A DNA stretch of 29,218 nucleotides, taken from contig JADNYJ010000407.1 in NCBI GenBank assembly GCA_015501075.1, positions 1 through 29,218 of the forward strand. Direction: 5' to 3'. Numbering within the stretch: the stretch's first letter is position 1; the number at the start of each line of letters is the position of its first letter. Below, piece by piece: positions 1 through 10,421 of the stretch. The DNA is from Gymnopilus junonius (lineage: Eukaryota > Basidiomycota > Agaricomycetes > Agaricales > Galerinaceae). The translations under genes and the position numbers were made by a program. The notes beneath the pieces were generated by a model. The model saw only the letters and a list, made by a program, of their open reading frames with translations. It had not been told where the DNA came from and ran no database searches.

Positions 1-615
1 TGAAATATTGAGATGACCGATGTGACTAAGAAAGAAATTAAAAAAATGATGGATTAAATGGAGAGCAATCGTTGCATTCCATCCGCATGTGACAGGCGAA
101 TACCAGTAAGCAAGCATACAACTTCTGATCTAGTGGCGCCTTGTAAGCCATAATATGACATCTATTTGTGCACAAGGAGTACCTATTAATCTCCTTCTAT
201 TTTTTAGATTTGTAGGTGAATGACGGACGCATTATCTTCGACTTCAAGTATTAGTGTCTATTGCTACTGGGCGAGCAATATAAGCATATCATATTCTAGT
301 TAGGACCGACATCCTAGATGGAAACAGTAGGCTTCAATTGTGGGCAATAGCGATAAATTTAAAAACTGGGTGCATCTTTCTTCACACGCGCCCACCCTTT
401 ACTTGGAAAGGTAAATCAAATTTCTATGAATGATGGTCTTCATTTCCGTGAGCCCGAAAGACAATGGCCTCGATGCACAAAACTTCCTTTGGCCGTATGT
501 ACATAATGCCCAGCTTGGGAATAATGGCCGATTTACGTTAGGAAGTGGGCCCATGATTTTACTTTAAATACAGAAGAGAATTCCAAACCAGACATTCTAC
601 CCCACCACAACTGCT
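1..615. other. Upstream region without a recognised gene
   Basis: No convincing coding exon is seen on either strand in this AT-rich stretch. Its last 60 bases look like the promoter and leader of the small gene that starts at 616: a TATA-like TTTAAATA lies at 563-570, followed by a short C/A-rich leader ending in CTGCT before the ATG. Confidence 0.5.
563..570 (+). promoter_or_regulatory. TATA-like box for the 616-984 gene
   Basis: TTTAAATA lies 46-53 bases upstream of the candidate ATG at 616 and is followed by a short leader. The position suits a fungal core promoter with a very short 5' UTR. This is inferred from sequence and spacing only. Confidence 0.35.
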
Positions 616-984
616 ATGAACAACTTTCCAGTGAGCACTCTACTTATACGCAGCTCAGCCGCAGACATGTACTGGCTGTGATATACTAACATTACTTCAG
701 CCAGGTACTCGTGTATTCTTCTGGACCTCGGAAGGCGAGGTTCAATATGCCACTGTCCGATCCTCTGACCGTCTGCCAGATGTGCATCCCTTTGACGACT
801 GCGATTTCAAACCACTGACCTAGTTTACATTTACTCTTATTCTAGGGCACGCAAATTCTCAACTTACAACTGGAGGACTGGCCGAGTAAAAAACAATCAC
901 TTTACCGTAAGTCTCTTCATTTTTAATAATAAATGACATGGGCTCATAGAACCAATTTTTACGGTCCAAGGGCGTTTGGTGTGA
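616..984 (+). CDS. Small four-exon hypothetical protein (63 aa)
   Basis: Exons are 616-630, 701-781, 846-906 and 950-984. Intron 1 (631-700) has GTGAGC, a perfect TACTAAC branch site at 684-690 and an ACTTCAG acceptor. Intron 2 (782-845) has a weaker GTGCAT donor, CTGAC near its centre and TTCTAG. Intron 3 (907-949) has GTAAGT and CATAG. The spliced frame is open and encodes a 63-residue protein starting MNNFPPGTRVFFW. Its alternating hydrophobic and charged pattern suggests a small beta-rich fold of SH3 or Tudor type, but I do not recognise the family. If intron 2 is retained, translation stops at TAG (821-823), giving a 45-residue form. The main doubt is the GTGCAT donor. Confidence 0.45.
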
Positions 985-1254
985 CTATCGTGTCACCGTA
1001 GATTTGGTAGTTTGAATTTTATGTATTATCTCGAGGAACGCAGATGCTCAGCGCTCAGCGAAAACACGAAAACATTAATCTAGAAATGTAGGGCCACATG
1101 CCGCAGTGATACAACTTACAAATGCAATCTGATGTGGGCCAAAGATTATTTAATTGTTCGTACGGCGCATCAACTTTCACTCTCGGTAAGCGACAAGCAC
1201 AACTATTGTCATATAAAAGATACCCTGATAATGGGCCAGTGGCACAACGCGTCT

Positions 1255-1262
1255 TATATATA
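1255..1262 (+). promoter_or_regulatory. TATA box for the 1359-2556 gene
   Basis: TATATATA lies about 100 bases upstream of the ATG at 1359. It is followed by a CT-rich tract (about 1289-1315), the usual appearance of a basidiomycete transcription start region. Function is inferred from motif and spacing. Confidence 0.5.
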
Positions 1263-1358
1263 ACGTGAACGCGTCCAGCTTGAAATACCATCCCTCTCAC
1301 CTACCCTCCTTTGCTTTACGTGCATCTAAACCTTCCAAGAGCTCCAAAAACACAAACA

Positions 1359-2556
1359 ATGTCCTTTCGTCCTCCCGTTCCGCGTCAGATAAAGACCAAG
1401 TCATCTTTCGTAGTCCCTAAGGACGACCGGATACGATTCGGGATATCCATGCCTGACAGCGAGCTGAGGAACTTGAAAGGCGATTTCTTGATGGTTATCG
1501 AGGAGGTGCCACCCCCAACGTCTGTACCTGTATCACCCAGGTCACCTATATCACCCAGATCCTCATTCTCTTCATTCTCCTCTTCCTCTTCCTCCTCCTT
1601 ATCCTCCGCCTTCTCATCCTCAAAGAAAACTCGCACACCCCACACACCCCACGCACCCCTCAAATACATCATCCACGGCTCCCAATCAGCCTCTCACCCA
1701 GAAGACACGATCTACAAAATCCGCTTCTACGAAGTACCAGTGGATCCAGCGACTGGAACGGCAAAGATCGGAGAAGAATCCGGATTCGGATTCGCAGCGG
1801 TCGAATGGGTGGGTGAGGTCCCTAAAGACCTTGATGGGGTGTATTATTGCGATGGGAGGATAACGTTCCCTGAGCTTGGGTTGGAGGATCAGGGGATTAC
1901 GGAGTTCGTGGTGAGGGGTGCTGAGCAGTCGATTAGGTGAGCGGGTCTTTTTTCTTTTTTTTTTTGATAGGTAGGGAATGGATGAAGAGATGTGAGTACT
2001 CATTACGTTTGGGTTTTTTTGTTTTATTGGATATAAGGAAAGCACAAGTGCGGGTGACGGATGGTGAGCGATATCAGGTATTTGAAGAGATCATCCGCCG
2101 TCAGGGAGTTACGGAGCATCATTTTTCTGCGATAGTGAGTTCGTAATTCATTTGAAGTGGGTTTTAGTTTTGGCCTGATGGAAGTTTTTTTCGATTTCCA
2201 CATTCCAGGGGCCTGAGAAAACGATAGGCAAAGGCGACCGAGAGCAAGATACCAAGCAGCCCGGGCGACCTATCCCAATACCGCCCATGACCACCATCGA
2301 TCTCTGGAAAGCATCACGAGAGACGGATGAATACTCCGGCGCGATGGAGATACATTACCCGACAAGTTACATTGGAACCGGTAGCGCCCACATCTTGAAG
2401 GGTGCCGACTCGGAGCAAAAGAGCCTGTGGGTGAAACCGCTGGTGGTGTGGTTGGTGTTGAGCGTGTTACAGAGAGATGTGGATGAGTTTTTGGTGTTTG
2501 AGATGGACGGAGAGATGGTTGATATTATTCCGCGACCTAAAGTTAAGAAATTGTGA
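1359..2556 (+). CDS. Unknown three-exon protein, 340 aa
   Basis: Exons are 1359-1936, 2038-2134 and 2209-2556, joined by GTGAGC...AAG and GTGAGT...CCAG introns of 101 and 74 nt; phases fit without forcing. The ATG at 1359 has a CAACAATG context. An in-frame ATG at 1311 would add 16 residues, but it lies in the CT-rich leader. The protein starts MSFRPPVPRQ. It carries a Ser/Pro-rich low-complexity stretch (about residues 50-90) rich in serine runs and SPR repeats. After that comes a globular region with regular hydrophobic spacing, for example GFGFAAVEWVGEV, and a basic end, PRPKVKKL. No signal peptide or membrane segment is seen. I do not recognise the family. The intact frame across three exons and good splice sites make it a real gene. 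Confidence 0.8.
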
Positions 2557-4613
2557 AGTAGGAATGAGAAGAGGGTGGTGGTAGTGGTTTCGTAGTTGAA
2601 TTTACTTCGACCGACTTTATCAAAGTGGAGTTTGAAAATTGTTTGTCCAGAATTTAGAGGATGGAAGGAAGTATAGTTGGCGGCGTTTAAGTGGTGGTAC
2701 TCATGAGCGTACATAGTACATCGGTGAAGAAACCCGCACCGGCAGCCAAAGTGCAAGGGACAGATAGAAGATCCGCCAAGAACCCAGGACTCAACAACAC
2801 GGTCTATTTAAACTACTGTACTGCGCTGTGCACACTGAAATTCGAACAAGCGTCCATGATCCTAGGTCCACGACCAAAAAGATCCTCCAGGAATGTCGCC
2901 GGGAATCAAGGTGTATAGTTGGAGAGAGGACTATGCAAAGAAGTCGTTTGATATCACCAGAGAAAGGAGATTAAACCGCAAGCTTCAAGCCTCATGCAAG
3001 TTAGAACCCATTACGGTACCGGCGGCGGGATCCACTTGAACTCGACGGGTTCGGAAAGACTGTAGAAGAGCATGGAAGTGTTGAGCGCATTGCAGAGAGA
3101 GACCTAGATCCCTGTTATTCTCAAGTGGCTGTTGAGAATAGAATAGAATGGTTTTTTTTTTAGAATCCGGAGGAAGGCAAGGGAAGAAGAACCAAAATAG
3201 AAGATGATTTAATCGTTGTGAGCCATTTTTTTTCTGCGTTGCGTGCAGCGTTATAGTATGCGATAGGGTGGACAAGGTGAATAATTGATCATAGGTTGAA
3301 TACGGTCCATAAAGGTTTCGCAGATGCATACATAGTGGACAGTCATATAGACCTAGAGAGTATCAGCTACCGAAGTTGATCTTGTGCTATGTGTGAGCCC
3401 GGAAAAGCATGAGAAGTATATGGATTTACTAGCTGTGGCTCTCTATACTCTATGTCGACGAGACCATCCTACCTAGAGTAGAGCAGAGCAGAACGACTTT
3501 GACCAAAAATAAGACAGCGGCTGAATGATAATTGCTCTCGAGTCGCGACGACTAACCAGACTGGAATTACAGGAGAAAGACCTTGCACACTCGCGGGCGA
3601 CGACTGCTAGGGGTGAAAAGATGTAGGGCCAACGAGAAGACCAACAGGTCAAAGTCGAGACGAGACAGATGAGGGGGCTCCAAGCTCCGAGCTACAAAAA
3701 TGCAAGCGCTTCAAGCACTAGCGCGTATGACTCTGAAGTCGACATATGCAGTCCTTAAGGAGCACATCTAGCTAGAAGCGTGTTGGCGAAGATTTTCCGA
3801 GAGGATCTACAGTCAGGGGGGCTTGAGATCTTTGAGAGTTCAGAGTTCAGACAGGGCCGCAGTTCGGAAAGAGAGAAAGCCAAAAGCCAATGAGAACAAT
3901 GGATTGAATCCAATTGGGAATTCCAGCAAGAGCGATGATTCGCAAGAGTCGTCGCGCGTGGGGTCATGATGGAGCTGGCGCAGAGGGTCCTTGACGACGA
4001 CGACGACGTGGATCTTAAGGGTTAAAAATAAAAATATCCCGATTCGGGAGAGGTTGAGCGGAGTTGTAATACATACATACGTTCTCACTGTCACGTGTAA
4101 GCACATTTATTTGTAGTGCGTCTTTTGATGTGCAAAATGGGACGTCGAGTAACTGTATGTATGACACAGGACAGTGTTCATCATATGCATGACAGTTGGT
4201 CCGCATTCGAAGGGCGATTTGTTATTTTTCTGACACTGTCAATTCATTGTCAAAGCAATAAGAGGATCACGCAACCTGCACTAAATAACGCCACTCATCA
4301 CATACATTCCAACTCCGCCCGACATAGCATGAGAAGCCAAAAAAAAATAAAACCAAAAACGAAAATATCAATTGAATTTTCCCCGGCCTTCCCGCGAACA
4401 AAACATTTCACCGCCAGAAGGGGGACTCTTGGGCCTTATTCCAGTTTCGCGTATCTTTTAGTTGGTGTTCCCCCTAACTTGACCTTGTACCATTCCCTTG
4501 TCTGTATTGATTTCATTGTATCGTGTAAACCTCCTACTCGTCCCTTCCCTTCCTTTCCTTTCGCTTTGATTTAACTCTATCACATTCGTTTTCTTTGATA
4601 CCCCCCCCCAGCT
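2557..4613. other. Intergenic region, no gene recognised
   Basis: About 2 kb without a convincing exon on either strand. The short open frames have no splice logic or domain signal. A (GAC)n run lies at about 3993-4008. The last 600 bases become AT-rich and then strongly pyrimidine-rich, with a C9 run at about 4601-4609 followed by CAG just before the ATG at 4614. This looks like the promoter and leader of the tetraspanin gene, perhaps with a 5' UTR intron. Confidence 0.5.
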
Positions 4614-6721
4614 ATGCAGCGGGTCTGGTCCACCTACCTCGAGGCTAATGCCAATGGGCCACGTCGACCGGAAACGCCCGTAAGTAATTTGGGGGTTCTG
4701 CCCTTGCATCGCATGAGAAAGTTTCGGATTTCTGACGTAAAAAAATTTGTTTTCACTTTCTGGTTGTTCCTTTCTCCCGTCTCCATTCAACCCCGTCATT
4801 GATCATCGCTGTCTGTCGTCCCTCCCCCTCCCACACCGTACGACTTACACTCACCGCCCATCCAACTTCCAACTTCCAAAACATAAACAATCCAACAATC
4901 CAACTTTGAACGCCACTGCTGGGCTTCACACTTTCGTTTTTTTTCCTTTCTTCAAATTCCCGACGTATTATTATCCTTGCCGTTGCGTTGCGTTGCGGGC
5001 GTCGTTTTTTTAGATGGATACGGGCAATTCTCCGTAAGTCCTCTCTGCTCTTTTACGTCTACGTACCCCAGTTCTGATCAACTCTGTTCCTCTTTTGCTG
5101 CTGCCGCTGTGCCTCTCCTCTTCCCTCTTCCTCCTTCCCTCTCATCATCATCATCATCATCGCTGGACGATGCCATCGTCATCACCGCCTTCTCACCACC
5201 CCAGTCGAACCTCCATCGCCTCCGCCGCCAACTCCTCCTACTCCATCGCCAACTCCACACGCCACATCCTCTCCGACATGAACCACAACAACACTTCCTC
5301 CAGCGACTACGACGGGCTGCTCAACCCCCCCAAAGCCCCCTTCGCCTCTTCCTCCCCTGGTGGTGGCTTCCCCCGCAGCATATCCCACGATAACCTCTCC
5401 ATCGCCTCCGGGACGACGGGGGATTTATCCCTGAGTGTGAATTACCTCCCGAGTAAATTCGGCTCGTTGAATCAGAGGAGGAGGAAGGGGTGGAAGAACG
5501 ATGGTCCGAGGGTACCGAAGAATGGGGGTGGCCTCGATGCGTTCAAGGTGAATGAGGCGAGGATGCCGCAGGGTAAGCAGAGGTTGAGGTGGAATCGGTT
5601 CAAGTGGATATTATTCTTCTCCAATGCTTTAGTACGTATCCTCCCCCGGACCAGATCGCCGGTTCCTCTTATCCTCCTTTTTTGCTTTTGCTTTTTGCTT
5701 ACCGCCCGCTGTTATCCCTTTTATAGCTCTCCATATACGCCGTAGCAGCGCTGATAGTGTGTCTCCTTACCTGGTTCGACGTCTGGGACCACGCAGACGT
5801 CATCCGCGTCGGGAACCGCCCCGAACTGATCATATCCACCATCGCATCCTGCATCGGGATAATCACCTCCATCATCGGCTGGGCCGGCATCCTGCTGAAC
5901 AACCGCTCCTTCCTCGCCTGGTACACCTTCCTCAACTGGATCACCTTTGCCTTCCTCGTCACGCCGGGGTACATCACCTACCGCAAGCGCACGTTCAACT
6001 TGGAAGGCAAGATCAACGCGCAGTGGTCCAGGGCCCTCGGGGCCGAGGGGAGGTTGAGGGTGCAGAATCAGTTGGAGTGCTGCGGGTATTTTTCGCCGTT
6101 TGTGGAAGCGACGGTGTCGCAGACGTGTTATGCGCGCACGGTGTTGGAAGGGTGTAAAGGGGTTTATTTGGATTATGAACGGTTTATTTTGAAGAGGTGG
6201 TTCGCGGCGTCGTTTATTCTGGTGCCGGTGCAGATTGCGGTGATTGTGGCGGGGTTGTTGTGTTCGGATCATATTACGTATAGGTTTGGAAAGGGGATGA
6301 TGCCCGAGAGGTATAGGTTGAATTTAACGACGATGGCGGCTATTATGGAGAATTATGCAAAGTGGGCTTTCTTTTTTTTCTCTTGTTCTGTTCTTACTCT
6401 CATTCTGATTTCCTTTTTTTTAATTTTTTTTCATCTAGTCAACTAGCAGACCAATATGGCGCTGACATCGCCGACGACATCCTCCGTAAAACGAGAGACC
6501 GTAACAGCGGGAACGTCCCCTCCAATGACTCCGTCGCCTCCTTCACCATGGGCAGCATGGGCACCCCAGGCGGTATGGGTATGGGCGGTATGGGTATGGG
6601 TATAGGCACAGGCGTGGAGACCCACTCCCCATGGCGCCGTTCCATGCGAGGTATACCTCGGTGGGCAAGGCCGGTCCGGGGTCGGATAGTGGGATGCTGT
6701 GATTTTTTTTGTTTTCGTTGA
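4614..6721 (+). CDS. Tetraspanin, Tsp2-like; apparent C-terminal frameshift
   Basis: Exons are 4614-4679, 5014-5033, 5205-5631, 5727-6361 and 6439-6721, with GTAAGT/GTACGT-type donors and matching phases. As read it gives 476 aa; starting at the in-frame ATG 5014 gives 454. A long Ser-rich cytosolic N-terminus is followed by four membrane segments (about 162-186, 205-228, 234-256, 330-351). The large extracellular loop carries CCG at 289-291 plus Cys305 and Cys314, the tetraspanin signature. Tetraspanins organise plasma-membrane protein complexes. The C-terminal tail has a Gly-Met repeat (about 6571-6609). After a CCCC run at 6627-6630 the reading frame gives an unlikely Arg/Trp/Cys-rich end. 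The +2 frame reads YTSVGKAGPGSDSGML and stops at 6700-6702, suggesting one missing base there. Confidence 0.88.
6571..6609 (+). repeat. Coding GGTATG-type repeat in tetraspanin tail
   Basis: Tandem GGTATGGG units encode a Gly-Met repeat (GGMGMGGMGMG) in the last exon of the tetraspanin. The repeat lies in the cytosolic tail, just before the suspected frameshift, and could vary in length between strains. Confidence 0.6.
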
Positions 6722-7554
6722 TTGGGTTCGGGGTGGGTTTGGTGTGTTTGGTGCGGTTGAGTTTGGTCGGGTGGGGTGGGTTGAGTCGGGTCGCGCGCGG
6801 TGCTGTGCTGTGCTGTGGTGCGGTGTAGTGTGGATGAATTGGCTTGGATCTAGATTTGAGGAGGGGAGTGGGGTGTTGGGGATCCGGGCTGGTTCGTCCG
6901 TCCGTGAGTCCGTCCGGTCGGAGGGACGTGCGTGCGTGCGTGTCGGCGATCGTCTGATGTGGTTCAAACGTTCAAATGATCGTCGCTTGGGCTGCCAAGT
7001 GTCATTGTCACTGTCCTTGTCATTTGCAGTGGTTGGCGGTCGACAAACAGCCAAATACCTTGGCTGGCGCAAGACACGTGACTAGTGATGCGTTATCAGA
7101 TCCAGAGGACCCCCCAAGGTTACTCGTCTTTTCCGCCCCCATGCGTCATCAATCCACGGCTTTTCCCCGTCCACGCCGCTTCCCGCGCCCGCTCTTCCCT
7201 CCCTCCTTGTCCCGCCCACCTGCCCACCCCGCCGGTTCATCTTTATCATCCTCATTTTTTTACTTTTCGGAATTTCGGAATGTTTATAGGCTATTATTGA
7301 CCCCCCTATTCGATCATTTTCACAACAACGTCTGCATTTTCTTACGTCATATACCACTGCCAGCCCATCCCTATCCCCATCCCAAGGCCTCCCACATCGC
7401 ATACCACTAGCTCCTCTAACTTTTTTGCAACCACGGTCATTCGACATCGCCCGCTTATGCATTCGTTCGTTCGTCAGATTAGATTCGTCTTCTCCTCAAT
7501 GCTATAGTCGCTCATCCAATCCTATCTATTGTGCGCTTTATGTCCCAAGCAACC

Positions 7555-7583
7555 CTCCATCCATCCTCCACCCATCCATCCAT
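7555..7583. repeat. (CCAT)n microsatellite, first tract
   Basis: Imperfect CCAT/CATC tetranucleotide iterations, matching a longer tract about 350 bases downstream. It lies outside any recognised gene. Confidence 0.7.
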
Positions 7584-7908
7584 CATGCATACATAGTAGT
7601 AGCATCAAACAGATATCGTCCCTCCACCTATTAATCCGCCTTGATGTCTTCCCTGTCTTGTCCAATCCTGCTGCATCCCGCATCCCATTCCGCTCCATTT
7701 TCATTTCCCGTTCCATTCCATTTCCATTTACCGTTTCGATTTCATTTCGATTTCATTAAATCAACACGCCCACGATACCCCTGATCTCAAAAGACGGAGG
7801 ATGAAGAAGATGAAAAAAAAAATTTTTGGATTCTCTTTTTGGTGGTTTATTCCTCTTATTCCTCTATACTTATACTTTTTATCGCTCACCATCGTCCCCC
7901 CCATTTCC

Positions 7909-7964
7909 CATCCTCCATCCATCCATCCATCCATCCGTCCTCCATCCATCCATCCATCCATCCG
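7909..7964. repeat. (CCAT)n microsatellite, second tract
   Basis: Two runs of CATC tetranucleotides (about 7910-7935 and 7941-7964), separated by CGTCCTC. Short open frames over it are repeat artefacts (Pro/Ser/Ile/His runs). Confidence 0.8.
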
Positions 7965-8144
7965 TTTTGACCACGCCGTCACCATCCTTGTTCCGTTCTA
8001 CCTGCAGGCCAGCTTTGGTCTGATATGGTCTGGTTAGGCGTCTGAGATTCGCTCTCTTTTTAGTCGAGATTATCCTTTGGAATTCTTCTTCTTTCTTTTC
8101 TTCCTTCCTCTCTTCCTCTTGCGCTCTTTCGCTCTCTCTTCTTC

Positions 8145-8254
8145 GACTTCGGGTTTGGCTTTGGCTTCGACTTTAGCTTCGACTGTTGACTTTGGATTCG
8201 ACTTTTTGACTTTTGACTTTTGACTTCAACTTTGGCTTTGGCTTTGGCTTCGAA
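8145..8254. repeat. Degenerate TTTGGCTT / TTCGACTT minisatellite
   Basis: About 110 bases built from alternating 6-8 base units: TTCGACT, TTGGCTT and TTTTGACT. The array is purine-poor on the + strand and shows no coding signal. A short (AGT)n tract follows at about 8301-8322. Confidence 0.7.
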
Positions 8255-9043
8255 CTATTCAATGGGGTGTATGAGTATGAATACGAGTACGAATGACGAG
8301 TAGTATAGTAGTAGTAGTAGTATTCCCTTTTTTTTTCTTCTGTTTCCTTTCAGTGCTTTACGTATCTCAATCTATTTCTCTTCTATCTCTCTCTCTACGT
8401 GTGTGTGTCTCCCTCTGTCTCTCTTTCTGAGTTTCTTGGGATATGAAGCTTTCTGGCCAAGTTTCTTGGAATGGTTAAGGTGGTATAATTTGAAATTTAA
8501 ATGGCCGAGGTAGGCGGTATAGGTAGGTAGGTGAGCGACTGTTCATCTTTAATTATCAATAAGCCCTGCATTACTTATGAGACCAGCGCCCTTATTAATC
8601 TTTGTGATATGGTACTAAGTTGAAATGATATGAGTTCGTTTGAGTCGACAAATGGACTCCGGGACAAACTCTGTTTGTATGAAGATCCAAAAATGTGTGT
8701 AGGGGTATGTAGATGTAATAAAATGGCTGCGAGCTTTCGAAGTAAGGTGTGATTTCGGAGATTTGAGTACTTTGAGAAAAATTTGAGTGATTCTTTTGCT
8801 TATTCTATAGCTTCTGAGTCGATTTCTGCGGTGGAATTTACTGGAGAGCTACAGTACACAAGTCAAGTATTTTATACTGTAACAGATAAGCGAGGATTTT
8901 CGGGGAGAAGGAAATTTTTATAGAGGAAGAGAGAGGAAAATTGAAATAGACGAAGTGAAAATTTATCGGACAGAATGATAATGGCTGAGCACATGGAGAG
9001 ATCGTATTCTAGAGGCTAAATGGAGAGGAATAAAACTTCATAA

Positions 9044-9849
9044 GTGATAAATGAGGGAGCAATAATGATCGCACCTCACCAAACTTCTGCGGCACCGGTT
9101 GCTGAAACAGCCGAAACAAAAACAACGATCAAATGGGAAATTTTTGATGCTTCGAGCCTGAATTCCAATGACGACGACCCTAAATGGGATGCTCTTGCCA
9201 TGACCATCATGAAAAAGTTGAAACTCGCACCTGGAAATAATTCTTCAGGTTACAGGCAACCCCCTCAAAATCTGGGGTGTGCATTCTGTTCAGACTTAGA
9301 TCACTATATCTGGCAGTGCCAGAAGCTCATGGAATATATGTCGAACGGATGGTGCAGGCATGATCAGAACAACCAAATCGTGGTCGCTGATGGGTCAAAA
9401 GTCTCACCAAGGCTTGCAAATGGGCGAAACATCAAGGAACGAATCGATAACTGGAGGGTAGCGAACCCCAACATGGCTACGGTGTCTACCAATATTGTTG
9501 AGGTACGTGAAATAGCATAAGCGAGCATTGAAGAGCTCGGTGACTCGGATTCGGAGGAGATATTTATCTCTCAACGCGAGGCAGATGAGCTGGAACTCTT
9601 GCAGCTACGGCATCAAAAAGAGTTGAGGAAATGAGACGAAAATTAAACGGTCAGGGTTCGAAACCCAGCAGTCCAAATACGCGCAGCAAGACGAGTCAGA
9701 TGAAGCCTTCCAACAGCGGAAAGGATGATATACCAAAACCAAATTCGACTCCGATATCGAAGGCACCTCATGGAGAAAATAATTTTAAGTTAGAAACCAA
9801 CGAAATTTACTCGAGGAATAATGTCGGAGGCCGTTTTAGGGTCGATTGA
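9044..9849 (+). pseudogene. Relic of a Ty3/gypsy-type gag with CCHC zinc knuckle
   Basis: The open frame to 9520 encodes a C-terminal gag piece. It has the zinc knuckle CAFCSDLDHYIWQC (C-x2-C-x4-H-x4-C), then a basic segment and NGRNIKERIDNW, a pattern typical of gag proteins of basidiomycete gypsy elements. The frame stops at TAA 9518-9520. The same frame continues sensibly (Glu/Asp-rich, then Leu/Arg/Glu-rich) to TGA 9631-9633, and a Ser/Pro/Asn-rich frame runs 9631-9849. No protease, reverse transcriptase or integrase follows, and no LTR is seen; the oxidase gene begins within 600 bases. It is a truncated, nonsense-carrying relic. Domestication is possible but unsupported. Confidence 0.7.
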
Positions 9850-10421
9850 CAGTCGGGACTCAGTCCACAGGGTCGTTTGCCGTCGGATAATTGAAGTTTA
9901 CCATTTAAAGTATTGAGCCTGGGGAATGCGGGGGCCGTCGAGTTGATTTCTTTGCGAGGAGAAGTCTTTCTTCTGCGATCTAATTATAGCCATTGTTGAG
10001 CGCCATCGTTATCTCATCGAAGGCGCTTCCATGCATCCGGCGCTTTCCATCCCGTCGACTTATCTTCGGTACGGACTCACGCACATATTCTCCCTTACAG
10101 AACATTCTCACGGAGTATTCTAAAAACAGATCGATCGCCCTTCAACGACTTTAATTACCATTATACAACCGGTGTCAAATACGTATTATCCACCCCACGT
10201 ATGCTTCCTTATGTCTGTGAATAATAAAATATATATATATAGATATAATTGTAGTTCTATCGTCTACGGAGGAGAAGCACATTAAGAAGTGCGTATGTAT
10301 GCTACGCATAAATCTGGAAGACAGGCATAATAAAAATAGTAAAATAATGAAAAAGATATGCTGAAAGAGCGTCTTCGAGTAGCTTTTTTTTTCTAAAGCC
10401 CAGATTAAATCACCCCATAGA
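9850..10421. other. Intergenic region between gag relic and oxidase 3' end
   Basis: No coding exon is recognised. An (AT)n stretch lies at about 10230-10245. The right part, just outside the oxidase stop codon, should hold the 3' UTR of that minus-strand gene. Confidence 0.5.

Larger units (their letters stand above)
6722..9043. other. Long intergenic region rich in simple repeats
   Basis: No convincing protein gene is seen in 2.3 kb. 6722-6950 is unusually G/T-rich (GTGCTGT-like and GTCC/GTGC iterations). 7074-7081 holds a palindromic CACGTG inside ACACGTGACT. 7090-7600 looks like a promoter plus CT-rich leader: C-rich tracts, TTTATAGG at about 7280, then pyrimidine-rich sequence. No long open frame follows it, so a non-coding transcript or a lost gene is possible. 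Further on come (CCAT)n tracts, a TTTGGCTT/TTCGACTT minisatellite, (AGT)n, and AT-rich sequence to the gag relic. Confidence 0.5.

Noticed and set aside
6443..7085. Overlapping frames on both strands after the tetraspanin
   Set aside because: They arise from the low-complexity G/T-rich tract. No splice signals, domains or start context support them.
9850..10421. pol region or LTR of the gag relic
   Set aside because: No reverse transcriptase or integrase motif and no repeated terminal sequence were found between the gag relic and the oxidase gene.
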